64,000 nt of DNA from positions 6,458,152-6,522,151 of the forward strand of contig OY783218.1 in assembly GCA_963678705.1 (NCBI GenBank), written 5' to 3'. The DNA comes from Panorpa germanica (Eukaryota > Arthropoda > Insecta > Mecoptera > Panorpidae). The notes beneath the pieces are model-generated. The model made no database searches. It saw nothing but the letters and a program-made list of their open reading frames with translations, and was not told where the DNA came from. Positions within the stretch are counted from its first letter, which is position 1, and the number at the start of each line of letters is the position of its first letter. Positions 40,329 to 53,342 of this stretch are shown one piece after another. The translations under genes and the position numbers were made by a program.

Positions 40329-41400
40329 AATTGCTCGTTGATTTCAGATAGCATCAAGCATACTTCAAAGTCTTTCCTCTCTCTTCTTCTTTTTTTTATG
40401 CGATGTGTACGTTTATCTTAATAGAGCATATTCTATCCGTCATTAGATATTATCAAATTCATCATCTTTCTTTTTGACAAAATTAAACAAATCATTGTTC
40501 ACCCAATGTTATCGGACTAAACCGAACTAAAACAAATTTACAAAACAGTATCATTTTGTTGAAAGCAATCTTTTTAAGATTCGTCTAATGTTAGAGGGTC
40601 CCCTTACAAAGTCACTAAATTGAAAACTAAATGAAGATTAATAGAAAATAATTGTTGCGTTGCTTAGACTCTAAATTTTTCCTAGGAGTCTCACATATAT
40701 ATATAATCTCATTGCTAGCTTTTAGAAGTATGATTTAAACTTACTCCAGGGTCGTAGTTAGAATCGAATTTCAGATAGACCATCCAAAACTTGAACTAGA
40801 GCTCTTTGACTTCCGCATAAATTTTTTGGGGTATGTATTTAAAGTAGGGCATTGCCTTTCTTTACCACCCTGTACCAATGGCCCTGGCTTACTGTTAAAA
40901 ATAAAGCCATATAAATCTTCGAGCGCAATTCATCCAATATTGTCAAAGTTTCATTTTCATAACAAATATAATCATATCCGTACGCGTTATTCTCTCAACG
41001 TTTCTATATACTACACTATCGAAATAAAAATATTTATTACTATTTGTTATTATCTATCAAAATCTAATATGCGCGGAGTAGATTTTTCGATTCTTTATAA
41101 CCTATTTTGAAATTGATACGCCATTAAATGAAGTCAAATAGATGTTCGTATGTCTGTATGAAACAATAAATATAGCGTTGTTAAAATTTAAGAACTTTGA
41201 CATCAATATTATTGAAGTCCAAATTGCGGAAATAAAATCATTCATACATTAACTGCTTTATGAATAATTTAAACAAGATGTCAAAAAAAAAGTGGATAAT
41301 TTGAATAAACAAATATTAGTAGAATTGTCTTGTATTAAATATATTTATTATGTATATGTATATCTCAACAACCTTATTCTTCTTAATAATTAACAACTTA
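40329..41400. other. Non-coding DNA
   Basis: No feature recognised. The 94-codon open frame at 40826-41110 has no recognisable family. Confidence 0.45.
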
Positions 41401-41404
41401 ACAC

Positions 41405-41600
41405 TACATATAAAGCTTTATCATCTTTCTTGTCGTTAATTTCACTTCTCTTATTCCTAACTTCATTCATCCATTTTCTTCCCTTCCAAGATTTCTATCA
41501 GGTCTACTTCCAACTTCTCCTTCTTTCACCTACTCTTAATGTGTTCCCACACAGTTTCTCTTCCCCTGCATCTCAGTACATGTATAATAGTAATACATGC
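41405..41600 (-). pseudogene. LINE tail fragment, CR-CG family, minus strand
   Basis: The minus strand is purine-rich and reads V-W-E-H-I-K-S, matching the W-E-H step of this LINE family's C-terminal finger. It then carries TTAACGACAAGAAAGAT (about 41425-41441), which is also found near the end of the plus-strand copy at 57178-57195. The plus-strand open frame here is a shadow. Confidence 0.5.
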
Positions 41601-41979
41601 AGGCATGTATTTTCAGTATTATTATTATTATTATCGATAAACAAATATGTTTAATAATTTGTTGTTTATAACACGCACACACTCATTACCTCATAACACA
41701 TAGCTCATTATAAGATATGGATAAAGACCGGAATCATCTTCCTCTCTCGGTCTTTTTACCTATCAACGTACGTGTTAAGCCTCGTATTCATTCAGTAGTA
41801 GTGGTACTGGTAGTGTTCAGGGTAACAGCATGATGCATGGCTCTGATATTCAAATCAAAATAAAGAGCCTACATATATAATAGTTGAAACTCGACATTAA
41901 TGCATTTTATACTTTCTCTAGATCTGAATATAATTATTTAATTTGGCACGATTTGTATAGTATTTAATGTAAATTTTGA

Positions 41980-42945
41980 AGAAAAACAGAGCAGATACTG
42001 GGAAAATAGAGAGGAAAGTATGTACAGGGTGTGCGAGAGAGAGAGAGAGATAGAAACGCTGGAGCACATTAAGTAATCATGTGAGAAAAGAGTAAAAAGA
42101 GGAAAAGATAATTGTGTAGCTATTAAAGGGAGACAGTGAAGGGAAGCGGTGGATGGCGAAACTAGAAAAAAGGAAAGAAGAAACAGGACAATAAATAAGC
42201 TCGTAGCTGGGGTGCATAAGGAACATGAAGAGAGAGGAAGTACTAAAAGAGGCAGTGAAGGGAAGCAGGAGAAAGAAAGAAGTAGCGAGGAAACAGTTAA
42301 ACTTCAGTCCAGAAAAATAGAGGATTTGCGGAAAGGAGATAAGGACAAGAGGTGGATGATGGAGTTAGAGGCAATAATAAAATAGTAAAGGAAGAGAGTC
42401 AAGAAGAAATAGTAAAGTAAGAGAGTCAAGAGGAAATAGTAAAGATAGAGCGTTTATGCCTGTAATAGACATAAGTGGAGAAGTGAAAACGAAGAGAGAA
42501 GGCAGAAAGGATAGTGAAAAGATAATAGAGGGTTTGTCGAGAGGAGACAAGGAAGGCAAGAGGTGATAGATGAAGATACAGGCAATAAGGAAGGAGAAGC
42601 AGGAAACGGTGTGAATAAAGGAAGAGTAGGGGACAGGAAGAGAGAGGATCAAGATAAGAAGAAACTAGAATAGTTTAAGTTTAGTTTTTAAATTTGAATT
42701 TATATGAAATGCATTAAGAAAAATTATAATGTAGATTGTAAAGCCGGAAGGCACACAATTAATATAATAAATAATAATAGTAGGGGTTTAAATTTATCTG
42801 TTTTGTTTGTATTTTCCTTGTTTCTTTAGGAAGGAGTGAGAATGAGTAGATAGTATGCAATTAAGCACAATGATATGTAATTTAAGGATTTGCGACGGAA
42901 GAATGTAGTGTTTAATAGCAAAAACATTACAATAAAATAATGATA
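41980..42945 (+). pseudogene. Purine-rich LINE tail with CR-CG finger, copy 2
   Basis: It matches the copy at 13145-13795. S-R-Y-W-E-N-R-E-E is followed by Y-R-V-C-E-R-E and then A-H at 42064-42069, with a GA microsatellite (about 42030-42048) expanded inside the finger. The 3' part TTTAAATTTATCTGTTTTG, followed by ACATTACAATAAAATAATG, aligns with the other copy's end. The frame is broken by stops. The ORF at 42149-42385 is the purine-rich linker (E/K/R-rich). Confidence 0.65.
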
Positions 42946-44084
42946 ATAATGTAAATTTCGATATCAACAAAGTAATGCAATCAATATTAAATACCATCCA
43001 TAACAAACTCCTACATAGCAGGAATCTATTTCGTATCCGTTCAGAACGGCACCCCAAAAAAACCCACATTTTTCGTCGCTGAAATTAGGCCTAATTTGCT
43101 CTTAATGTATTATTACTGAACACCCTGTATATATATAATTGCTACTGATACTCTATATGGAATTCTTAATAAACTATTACATATAACGAACTATTACTTG
43201 GAACAAGTACTATAGATGCGGAACTTTAAACTAATGTTCAAACAAGAAACAAGTTGACCATTTCCAACACAGACAACACACACGTATACACCCACACAGA
43301 CACACGGTTCTTAATATAGTCTGGGGTAGTTGATAACTATAGCATACATATGTAAGAAGCTTGAACTAAACCCTAAGGGAGAATTTAGTTCGACATTACT
43401 AATTTTGTATCAGGAATGATGTTTAGCCTTAGACCATATAGAGAGCGAGCAGCAAGGTTAATATTTGAACTAGATGGCTAATATTATCAGTGGACACAAG
43501 ACACTGTAAACTGTACACTGGTTGGGTTGGCAGAGATCGTCTGTGCTGGACCAATGGCACCTGATCTCACGTTGTAAACAATAAGTGTTTTGTTTGCTGC
43601 AGTAATTCAATAAATGGAGTCAGTTTGCTGCTGTCTTATATCTACAGAAGATGTTTCGAAGCTTCGATGCTTTGAAGAGAAATTATTTTATAAATATTAC
43701 TAGACTTTACCTCCGTCGCAAGTGACGACTGTCTTTTGTGTATGAATTGAATTTCATTTCAAATTTTAATTCCATTTTTAAATTGAAATATTTAACTCGT
43801 TCTATATTAATTTTACATATACTATGTAATACTCATAAATGAAGCTACGACACCACAAAAACCTCAAAATTAGTAAGGAACTCGTCGGAGATAGCACTCA
43901 GAATCGGAAATAAACCGACGTTAAATAAATTAAATTAAAATAAAAATTTCTTACGCAGAGCTGATTTTCTAATAAGGGTTCTTAAGTATTCGTCTTATCC
44001 TCAACCTAGAACAGATTTTTTCCTAATAAATATCAGTTCTTGATAACATTTATATTTAAAATACAATTTAATAAACCCCTTATA
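42946..44084. other. Non-coding DNA
   Basis: No gene recognised. The 43440-43680 interval is less AT-rich but has no open frame or identified repeat partner. Confidence 0.4.
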
Positions 44085-44396
44085 AAACCATCTTCAGACT
44101 AAGAACAGGACATAAGAGATTAACGCATCATTATTTAATCAATAAAACAACAGCTTCGCAGTGCAGCAACTGTCAGACGCAAATAACAGTCCATCATCTA
44201 CTAATAACCTGCCCACAATACTAAACCCAAAGAACAAACCACAACATCAGTGGTGAACTAAAGGACATACTTTCAAACAATACAGAACAAATTCAAAAAG
44301 TGTTGGAATAAATATAATAAACCAAATTTAATTAAAATAAATTAACTTCAGGCGAATATGACCTTGTGGAATCGCCTCAAATTTTGAAATAAAAAA
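44085..44396 (+). pseudogene. Jockey-like LINE tail, degraded
   Basis: It reads I-F-R-L-R-T-G-H-K-R-L-T-H-H-Y-L followed by C-S-N-C-Q-T-Q-I-T-V-H-H-L-L-I-T-C, then N-I-S-G-E-L-K-D-I-L. This is collinear with the minus-strand LINE at 54173-54694. Stops interrupt it. The shared 3' segment CTTCAGGCGAATATGACCTT and CGCCTCAAATTTT ends in an A-rich tail. This copy keeps the last Cys of the finger that reads Phe in the other copy. Confidence 0.7.
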
Positions 44397-44734
44397 CCCT
44401 CATGGCTTACAACCCTGAAACTCTTCCAGAGATATATTTATGACTATCTTCAATTGAATGTTGTGATAGACTAACAAATTAAAATAGAACTCACCGTAAA
44501 CTAAAAAAATTAGAACTAAAACTGAATTCAAAAGCCATAGGCCCAACAACGTAATCCGCCTCTCCTATGCAAGACGCTGTTCCAAAACTCGAACAGTGAA
44601 TTTGGCACATCTGCTACAATTCTAATTCTGAGTTTTTTTTTACTTAAAAATGTTAACTTGAATATTAAAATTTTAGTTGAAATTTTTACATATTTTTTAA
44701 ATTTATAATTTTAATAAATCTCGATAAACACAGG

Positions 44735-44825
44735 ATATATATAGCAGCGCTGGGTCTTGGAATCGAACCTGAAGACATAGCAGTTTAACATTAACTATAA
44801 ATACTCTCGGCCACTCTGTCCTCTG
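44735..44825 (-). mobile_element. tRNA-derived SINE, diverged copy 3
   Basis: The minus-strand head AGAGGACAGAGTGGCCGAGAG and B box GGTTCGATTCC, with TGCTATGTCTTCA between, is clearly related to the heads at 30269 and 32657. The sequence beyond the B box shares neither of their tails. A target duplication is not clear. Confidence 0.65.
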
Positions 44826-45918
44826 TAATTTAAAAATTAATAGTAGTACATTGTTATGACCTTTTAAAAATATTGTGCATTCACAAAAAGTGAATGAATA
44901 TTTCCACTTAATGTAATAAACCATATGGTGTTATGGTTAATGAATCACAATTAAAAGAAATTTAGCTTAATATTAATGAGATTAGACAAGGACGCCTGTA
45001 ACTTCCTAGCTGTACCATTGAGAACCTTGCGAGAACAGCGCATGTCACATGTTCAAATATTTGGTGGGGGTACAATAACACTGACTCTAGCTAGAGCGTG
45101 GCTTAACGCTCAGTGTGATTTAGCATCCAATTGTGAACGCTAGGAGAGCAAGAAGTGAGGTCTTTACCAATGTACGTCAGTGCTTACGTAAAAACCGGTG
45201 GTTTCATGAAAAAACGTGCTTTTTTACCTTATTTTTAAAATAATAATTACAACATTTTAAAATGAAATATTGACCATATATAAAAGTGATTTTGAAAATT
45301 TTTTTGGATTACAATTTATAATTAATCGGTATGTATTAGTTTAACTATTACTTTTTAACTTTTAATATTTTATCTTCACAACATTTTGTATGAAAATAAT
45401 TGTACTGCTTTTAATTTTACTATGATAAATTCTTATCGCAGTATTTTAAATTAATTTGTTTTTTTTTGGTTATAATTTATAGGGCCTAATTATATTGCTT
45501 CTAATTACGGGTAAACATAATCCTGTATGTTTCTAGGAAGCCTGAAGGTACTAAAATATTATATAAAATAATGATACAATTTGATATAAATTTAGTAGTA
45601 TTTTAACAAACAATTACGGCTTTAATTTTATTACATATGCTAAACACATTTATGTATATTTAACAAAATATATATCAAAAATGTGATATACTTTTAAAAT
45701 ATGTTTTTGCAACTGTTGCTATTTTCAGTTTTTTTTTTTTCATTAAAATATAACCAATTGTCATGTACCATAACTTGTTAAATTGTTAAAAAACGTTTTT
45801 CATGTACCAATGACCGCATTTTCTAAACCGCACATAGGGGTTACATTTTTTATAGGAAAAATATGTGATGATGTTCTTTAATGATTTCACTCAAAATTTT
45901 GTTTGATCCAATGTACAC
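44826..45918. other. AT-rich non-coding DNA
   Basis: No feature recognised. Confidence 0.5.
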
Positions 45919-45990
45919 AGGGCAGCATAGTGACCAAGAGAATTTATGATTGACTATATTTTCGGTTTCGATCCCTGACGGACGGATTTA
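45919..45990 (+). mobile_element. tRNA-derived SINE head, copy 4
   Basis: GGGCAGCATAGTGACCAAGAG, with TTCGGTTTCGATCCCTGACG about 40 bases later, mirrors the A-box/B-box layout and spacing of the other SINE heads, on the plus strand. The 3' body is not shared with copies 1 and 2. Confidence 0.5.
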
Positions 45991-46055
45991 TATGAACTAT
46001 GCATGTTTACATTTTTTTTGTCATATTGTACAAGAAATGCATATTTGTTTCGCAT

Positions 46056-46569
46056 AATGGGCTTGTGTGCTATGTCTTAATTTCTATAAAAGTGTACTAT
46101 ATATTGATAAAGGGTTACTAGAACCGCAAATGTTCAATTATTTATTAATAACTCCTTATATGTTAGAAGATATACAATTAAAAGTCATTTTGTCTCTTTA
46201 ATTATTAAAGGGATTCAACGTTGTACACATTCCAAGTGCATGTGACATCACGATCCTTGTGTAAGGCTACCAACCTTACAGCTCATAAATCTCTGCTACA
46301 TGTATATGCTACATGCTACATATATATCAAAATATCAAATATTATTTACAGCTATTTCAAGGAATAATAAAATTTAAATATTATGTCTGCCTTAGCAGGG
46401 TTAAATAAAATAAAAACTTATTATTCTTTGACTTACTTACTTTATTATTTGACTACTAACAGCTATAAAACATTATCACAGCACTGACCTACTCAACAAA
46501 TAACTGACGTTAAAATGCATTTCACGTCATACAAATATGGTCGACCATTTCTAGCGCTAAAACTACAAT
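46056..46569 (+). mobile_element. GGGCTTGTGTCC-family MITE, 3'-truncated
   Basis: It starts AATGGGCTTGTGTGCTATG, is collinear with full-length copies through CATTTCTAGCGCTAAAACTAC, then stops. The right inverted repeat is missing. A small TACATG duplication occurs near 46295-46320. Confidence 0.8.
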
Positions 46570-49132
46570 GACTACAACTACAAGACTTTTGATTTTATAT
46601 TTTGTTTTTTACATGCATTTTTCTCAAAAATAAATGCATATTAAATGCACATATTTAAAGATAATTAGTTGTCACTAATAAACATATATGGATATATAAT
46701 TGTTCGTTATCCAGTACCACAAGAGCCTCGAAAGTTTACTAATATTTCCTTGAAATGCAATCCCGTTATGAAAAAACACCGATCTGCCCAATTTGCGAAA
46801 TAATTTATTCATGATTCTAGGAATACGATTTCTAAGAGACATATCTTATCGATAAGGTCTAGGACATAGATCGGTAAATTAGATTGGCATTTTAAATTTC
46901 TGTAAAGCAATAAAGGAAAAAAAATATTCATATTAAGTTTGCGTCCAAACAAATCCAAATTTTATTTATATATGCAGCTATGTGTACCCTCTCTCTGATT
47001 AAATACTGAAATATAAGCAAACACAATTATAATGCAGATAAACTTGTCGAACTGCTGGAATGCTTACAACTCGAATATTGTTTCCGCCGTTATCACAAAA
47101 CTAACTATTCAGAGATATTTCACTAATGAACTGTACCATTGATATCTCTCAATAAACCCAACTCTCTATAGGATATACTAGAATAACAAAGTAGCAGTAT
47201 GAAATTACTTGTAATTCAACAAATATTTAACCTAAACATTGAAAGAAAAACTAAGAAATGTGAAAATAATGTTTACTTATTTGTTTACAATAAGGACACT
47301 TTCAGACAGGGAAGTATTTAATTTCCCTCGAGGAATAAAATGGAAAAATAATTACATTTTAAAAATATAAGAAATACACAAATCTGATATTGTTTTTACA
47401 TTATTCTTTCGTTTACACTGTAAATTTAAAAAGCCATTACAAATCTCAAAAGCCTTTTCGTCAAGCTTTTGTAAAGCTTTCAATAAAAATAGATTTACAT
47501 ACAATCCTTTAACTATCTTTTCATAGGAAATAAGATATTAATTTGTTATCAAATTAATTCTTTCTGAGTAATCAGTTTCGTCATCAAAATAAGTCATTAA
47601 TTAAGTGATGTAATGAACAAACATATACTATCGTAACACATTTTAGATTTATTTATGCTTACAACTTTTTCGTTATAAAAGTTACAACAAAAAGTTATCA
47701 AGAAAAGTTGTAGATAATATTATTATTTACAAAAAAGCTTTCTACAAAATTTTTGTAGAAGACATTTTACAAGAGCTTTCCTCTTCGAAAATTGATTTTA
47801 AATTTAACCTTTATTGAACAACCGATTTCCCTGACTAATATTTAAAAATTACGAAAGTAAGTAGCTAGAAAATGTAACGTAATGTTGCATTAAAATTAGC
47901 TTGTAGTAAGCTTATTAAAGTGTAAAGCGAAGAAGTAGAAAAATAACTTAGAACTAGTTTATGGCAAGCCAGCAAGTAAGAAACTGCATTGCAAGTTAAT
48001 TTCTATATTAGAAGTAGATAAATAACGACTGGTGCTTTTTTTTAGAGTTCATACGAAATCAAGTTTATTTGGAATCATATGTGACATTAGAGTAAAATAG
48101 TTTAAATACGGAGAGCTTGGCGGTACTAGTTAGAGGTTCTAAAAACCATATAAAAAATCTATGATAAAATTGTAAATATTATCTCATTCGTTCCTCATTT
48201 GTGAGGCAGCATTTTTTCATTGTATCGTAGATTTACACGGCAAATTTTCTTTTAAGCATAAGTCAAGTAATTTAAACAATAATTATTAATTTTAAGCCAC
48301 AACAAATTACTAAATACCTAGCAATTAATTTAAAGTAACCTATAATTATAGTAGGCTTATCGATTGGTAATTAATACCAACAAATGAGGATAATTGAAAG
48401 CATCACACAGTTAATCGCTATCAATCAATTACAACCGTATTTTTTTATATTTTTCTTCTTTTGTAAAAAGTTATTTATTAGTGGTGTAAAATAATGTAGC
48501 ACGGAAGACACGCGATCTTTGTAATTATATACATTATCTTTATAACCCTTCTTCAACGTAAATTTACAAGAAAATTATATATTTTTGTGTTAGCAGGGCG
48601 TTCACTGTAGTTAAGTCAACGAGATAATGATTGTACTTAAATCATTTCCATTTAAATTAATCGTTGTCACGTATTATACCGTTGCATTGCGTTAATATGG
48701 TATGACTCTTATAATTGAATCTGCTGAATAATATTTACAATACTAAGTTCAACATTTTTCTTTTAATTTTGTAATTTATTAGGGTACGAATAAATCACTA
48801 AAAAATTGTTCATGTACTTTAAAATAAACTTGTAATATTTTATTTTAGTAAAACTTATTAATGTTTAATCTAAAGGAATTTTACTTTAATATTTAATAGC
48901 TATTCTTTAAATACTTAAAAGGTATTACTTAGATTTTCTAAACCATGAAATGTATACGAGCTAGTCTTTTAAAAATGCGAATATCAAAAGGGTAAATTTA
49001 TTTTTCTAGAAACCGGATAATAAGTCACAAAACGTTGTATGTTAAGTAAAATCGTTTACATTACAGATTACTTTCGCTATGTTAGATTAACTTTAAATAC
49101 ACTTAACTGTGTTGAGCGAGTAAATTATATTA
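46570..49132. other. AT-rich non-coding DNA
   Basis: No gene, RNA gene or repeat copy recognised in this stretch. Confidence 0.5.
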
Positions 49133-50027
49133 TTTTTTTTTAATATTTATTTACTTATTTGCCTTGACTTTCTTTCGTCATAGCCACCATCAAACATTTT
49201 TTATACATCTTTTATAATTTATAATTCAATTTTACACATTTCTAAATATTTCAATAATTCACTAATTAATTTTGAATCACTTAACAAAAATTTAGTATTA
49301 ACAGGAAACCCAGTAAACATTTTGGAGTAAATTCGACTTAATTTCTATTACATATCATGAATTTTTTGTCTGGAACGTGTTCGTTTTCTATTCAGTCGTT
49401 CAAAGGAAAGGTCCTTTTTATGAGCTACAGACATTGCAACGACGGTTCACTGCTGAATTAAAAGCGGAGTAGGTTTATGATTTATGATCGGATAATAAAA
49501 ATATACCCATGTGGGAAAGAAACAGAAATACTTAATGAATGATGTTGGAAAAAGAAAGAATATTATTATGAAAAACTAACACAAAATCTGTGACAGGTAG
49601 AGAACTTGTAAAGCGTTAGAATAGAATTGTACGAGTGACTCGAACTTTACCAAATAGGACACTTCACCAAATTGTTTACTGGGAAAGTTTTAATCACATC
49701 TAATATATCACTATTCAATTTTGATCTTTCTAAACTATAATTTATGCATTCAAATATAATATGATTCAAAGTTCCTTCTTCACCACATTGACATATATCG
49801 TCAGATTTAATATATATATTGATATAATTTTGCGGGACTCATTTCTAAACCATCTCTTCTTACTTAAATTTGGATGTACCATATAATAATCTCTTCCTTT
49901 TAACTGACTTTTGTTAATGAAATCTGTGTTACCTAAATTGAAGTTTAATTTTTTGATTATATTAAGAATTTCATATGAAGGTTATTTCACTTTCATCTCA
50001 ATTTCTAAATTTATTGATTCCTTTGAC
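49133..50027 (-). pseudogene. Decayed LINE, copy 2, inverted and split
   Basis: A 5'-truncated copy of the LINE at 8290-9391 on the opposite strand. The arm 49133-49308 matches its 3' end (complement of TTAAGTGATTCAAAATTAA) and the arm 49684-50027 matches the segment from the CCHC finger back to G-x-A-K-E-S. The two arms are separated by a 375-bp CCCAGTAAAC element. The plus-strand open frame at 49911-50240 overlaps the truncation point and is a shadow. Confidence 0.85.
49309..49683. mobile_element. CCCAGTAAAC-family element inserted in a LINE
   Basis: The ends CCCAGTAAACATTTTGGAG and, from the right, CCCAGTAAACAATTTGGTG match those of the 2989 copy, but the interior is different and longer (375 bp). 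The other LINE copy shows the empty site GGAAAAG, while the filled site reads GGAAA...AAAG. So insertion duplicated just two bases (AA). Confidence 0.85.
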
Positions 50028-51041
50028 ATTATCCTGTTTATTTTTATAGTGTGTAACACATTTCTTTATTTCATTGCTTTTTATATTTATCACATATCGA
50101 ATTCAAATCTATTTCGTATCAATTTATATAATCTTCAGTTATTTTCATATAATAACAATTCTTCTTCCTCATATTCTAATGAAACGAAAATTACAATGAG
50201 TTTTGATTTTTATTTTGATGTATTTTGGAGCTGTTTCTGATTCGGCTTTTGTAGCTTGTCGAGCCGGCATTACATAATTATTTTTAAAGACTATTTGTAG
50301 ACAAGCACATTTGTAGCAAGGTTGCATTTAGACAAAATTATTAGCGTTGTCTCTTTCTGATTAATTTCTTCTAATCGTGTTGTTCTCTCCTTTTTACAAT
50401 AAAGATTATTCAGCATGCCGTTTGATTTCGGTCAAGTATCAATTTTTAGTTTTAATTTTTTCTATTCTAACCTAAAATTGTATGTATCTAGAATAAAATA
50501 TGAGTTTCTTGCAGTGTTTTAATTTTAAGTTTTATATGTATTCAGTACGGATGTATTGTACTCGTACGATACTAATAAAGGTACTGTGTTAATATTAATT
50601 ATTTCATTTTATATAATTGTTTTCATTTTACTTATGACCGTTTCTAAGTTTTACAAACGATAAAAAACGAAAATGTTTGGACTTTCGGTACTTCTAAAAC
50701 TAAAATTAAAAGTAATACTAAATTATACGTAGGAAACGATTACTATTATACTATACATAATATTCTTGCAATTAAAGAATCAGGTTAGAATGATAGGTGC
50801 TTTATAAAATGGATTCTTTACCGCATCAAATATTTCCTGATTTTTCCCGTATAAAACCGTACAAAAGACAAATACGTTTAGAATTGAATCCTCATTCTAG
50901 GACACGTCACCTCATTCTTTCAGCACGAGCTGCAGCTTCTTAAGAATGTTATTAGTTCGTCCTGTTAAATTCCTCCGCGATGTGTTAAGAAATTTATATT
51001 ACCTCTATTATAATGCTAATAATTTGTATTTATTTTTCCAG
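50028..51041. other. AT-rich non-coding DNA
   Basis: No gene recognised before the candidate acceptor at 51041. Confidence 0.45.
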
Positions 51042-51099
51042 GTCCGTTTACGTGCCCCTTGAAACACTAGAAGTACGTCACGTGCTCAAAGTTATATAA
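51042..51099 (+). CDS. Possible terminal exon, unknown gene
   Basis: A good acceptor (TATTTATTTTTCCAG) is followed by a 58-nt segment that, read after one leading G, gives S-V-Y-V-P-L-E-T-L-E-V-R-H-V-L-K-V-I and a TAA stop. AATAAA hexamers follow at once, though these are uninformative in such AT-rich DNA. The leading G would complete TG from the exon at 22159-22222 as Trp. Alternatively this is 5' untranslated sequence of the gene whose ATG is at 51811, or chance. It is noticeably less AT-rich than its flanks. Confidence 0.35.
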
Positions 51100-51810
51100 T
51101 AAAATAATAAATTAATATAATCAAGCATTGAAATCTAAAATTATGGAAACACTGGGCGTATGAATAAAACAACAAAGAAAATTCCATTGTAATTAAAGAA
51201 TTTTACGAGAAATTCTTCAAATTATTTATTAAAGTAACAGCATAAAAGTTGCGGTTTATACCAAAGTTTATATTGATAAAGTATATTCCAGAATATAAAA
51301 CTTTTGTACTGGAAGTAAATTCAAATTTCATTAATATGTTTGTTAATTGCACATTTTCATTATTTTAATAAGTGAAAAGGGAATACGTTAATACAATATA
51401 AAATAAGTGTTTAAATATTTAAATAAAAACAATTAGTACATGTTTAGAAAAAACAAAGAAATACTAACTTTAAATTCAGTTCCGTTGAAGTGTTAATATC
51501 TGAATAATTATTTTACATAAATAAATATAAATTATATACAACATCATTCAATTCAATTGAAAATAGAAAATATTTCAATATAAATAAATATTTAAAATTA
51601 AATTATATAAAACTAAATAACAAATATAATAATAAAAATATTAAATGTGGTTTTATAAAAACTATTGCGTGTAAAATGTATAGTGAAAAATATATTTTAA
51701 TAAAATAAAAACATTTTGGTTGTCAGAAAAGTTATAAAGTTATTTCAATATCTACAAAACTCTTGTACATATATCTATTTCGGTTCATAAATAGTGTGAT
51801 TTCGTGTAAA

Positions 51811-51865
51811 ATGGCTGTAACAATAAATCTAGTTGGAATGCTGACAGCAGCAATATTGATATCAG
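51811..51865 (+). CDS. Putative first coding exon with signal peptide
   Basis: An ATG in a strong insect start context (TAAAATGG) opens a frame reading M-A-V-T-I-N-L-V-G-M-L-T-A-A-I-L-I-S, a typical hydrophobic signal peptide core. It ends at a consensus donor, ATATCAG|GTAAG. The exon stops after one base of a codon (phase 1), the usual phase for signal-peptide exons of secreted and cell-surface proteins such as Ig-domain proteins. I found no convincing second exon in the remaining 12 kb, so the intron would be long. The gene cannot be named from the signal peptide. Confidence 0.6.
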
Positions 51866-53342
51866 GTAAGTTTTATTCTTGCTAATCTTGAGCATGGTTG
51901 TAATTTGGTTTTATTGCATTAAATATGATACTGATTTTATATTTATGTTCTTAGATTGTAATAGGGAACTATTTCTTATTTCTTATTTCTATAGCTTTTA
52001 AGATATCAAATGTTTTAAGTCATTGCACTGTGGTTTCTAAGAAACGATCTTGACATACTATTCCGTTTGAGACATGATACCAAAAAAAAAGTGAAAAACA
52101 TCAAAAACAACTTTAACTTTATGTAAATATATTTGTCACCAGTTTATTAAACGTACGAAATTCGAAAAGATTGAAACAGTGTGTACAATCAGATTTATTT
52201 TTTCATTATTGTCAATAAATTAATTATTTAGGAGGAGGAAGATCACTGAACCTACTCCTCTCAACTCAATAACTGAATACTACAAAATCTATAGCAGTAA
52301 ATCAATAAGTTCCGTTTAAGATTACCAGTAGCCTTGCTATGTGAAGTTAACATTAGCACCGTCAATTACCATCTTTCAAACGACACCATACAAAATTTCA
52401 GATTGATTCATAGGTTAGTTTTGATTTAACATCTATTAAAATTAGAACCTGTTTGGTGTTTTTTGATACAATTGATCTGTTCATTCGAGCTGGATGGAAG
52501 AACGTGTGTTCAGTGATATTTGATATTAGATTCATAACATTATCGTTTTCTACTTTAGTATAATTATAAAACATCTGTTTTTAAAGATAACACAGTCATT
52601 AAAATATCTTTTTCACCTAATGTTTTTATAAAATAATAAACCATGTTTTGTTTAAATTAAATCTTTTTAAACAAAGTATTACCAGCTTCCGTTTAAGTAA
52701 CCTTTAGATGTATTTAAGATTAATGTCAACATTTTGTGTTTAATAGAATTTTACATAAAGTTATAACTCATGTTTCACTCATCAAGATTCTTTATTGTAT
52801 CTTTAATCACGTTGAGTTGTTTTCATATCTAACTAACTGTTAAAATCAAATACGTCAAATTAAGGTGTTAAATTATTTATTAACGAAGAATGAAATGGTT
52901 GTATTTATATTACCAATCAGTTATTGACAGAGTGAATATAGCAACATAAATTTGTTGCACAGCTAAGAATAGACTACGCAGTTTGATGTACAATTGTTAT
53001 ATTAGAATTATGTGTTAAGGTAGTCCTTTAGTGACAATCGGAGGCAAAAGTATAGCGAGGTATTAAGCACTAACGTTACGTGCACTCTATATAGGATAAT
53101 GTTATATTTTTTACGTAGACTGTAATACAAATACATGGACTAAATACAATAAAACTGTTGAGAACTATGATGACACTGTAGTATACCTATTGTGTACGTA
53201 TTGCGTATAGTATAGAGAAGAATGAGACAGCATACGTGCTGTTTTAAAAAATATATCAACCTAATACTTTAATATCTATTTCGCTTTCATTTTCATTTAC
53301 TAACTGGTAGTAACAGTTTGAAAAAACATTTAAACCTTTTTT
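51866..53342. other. AT-rich non-coding DNA (putative first intron)
   Basis: No coding or repeat signal that I can support. Confidence 0.5.
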
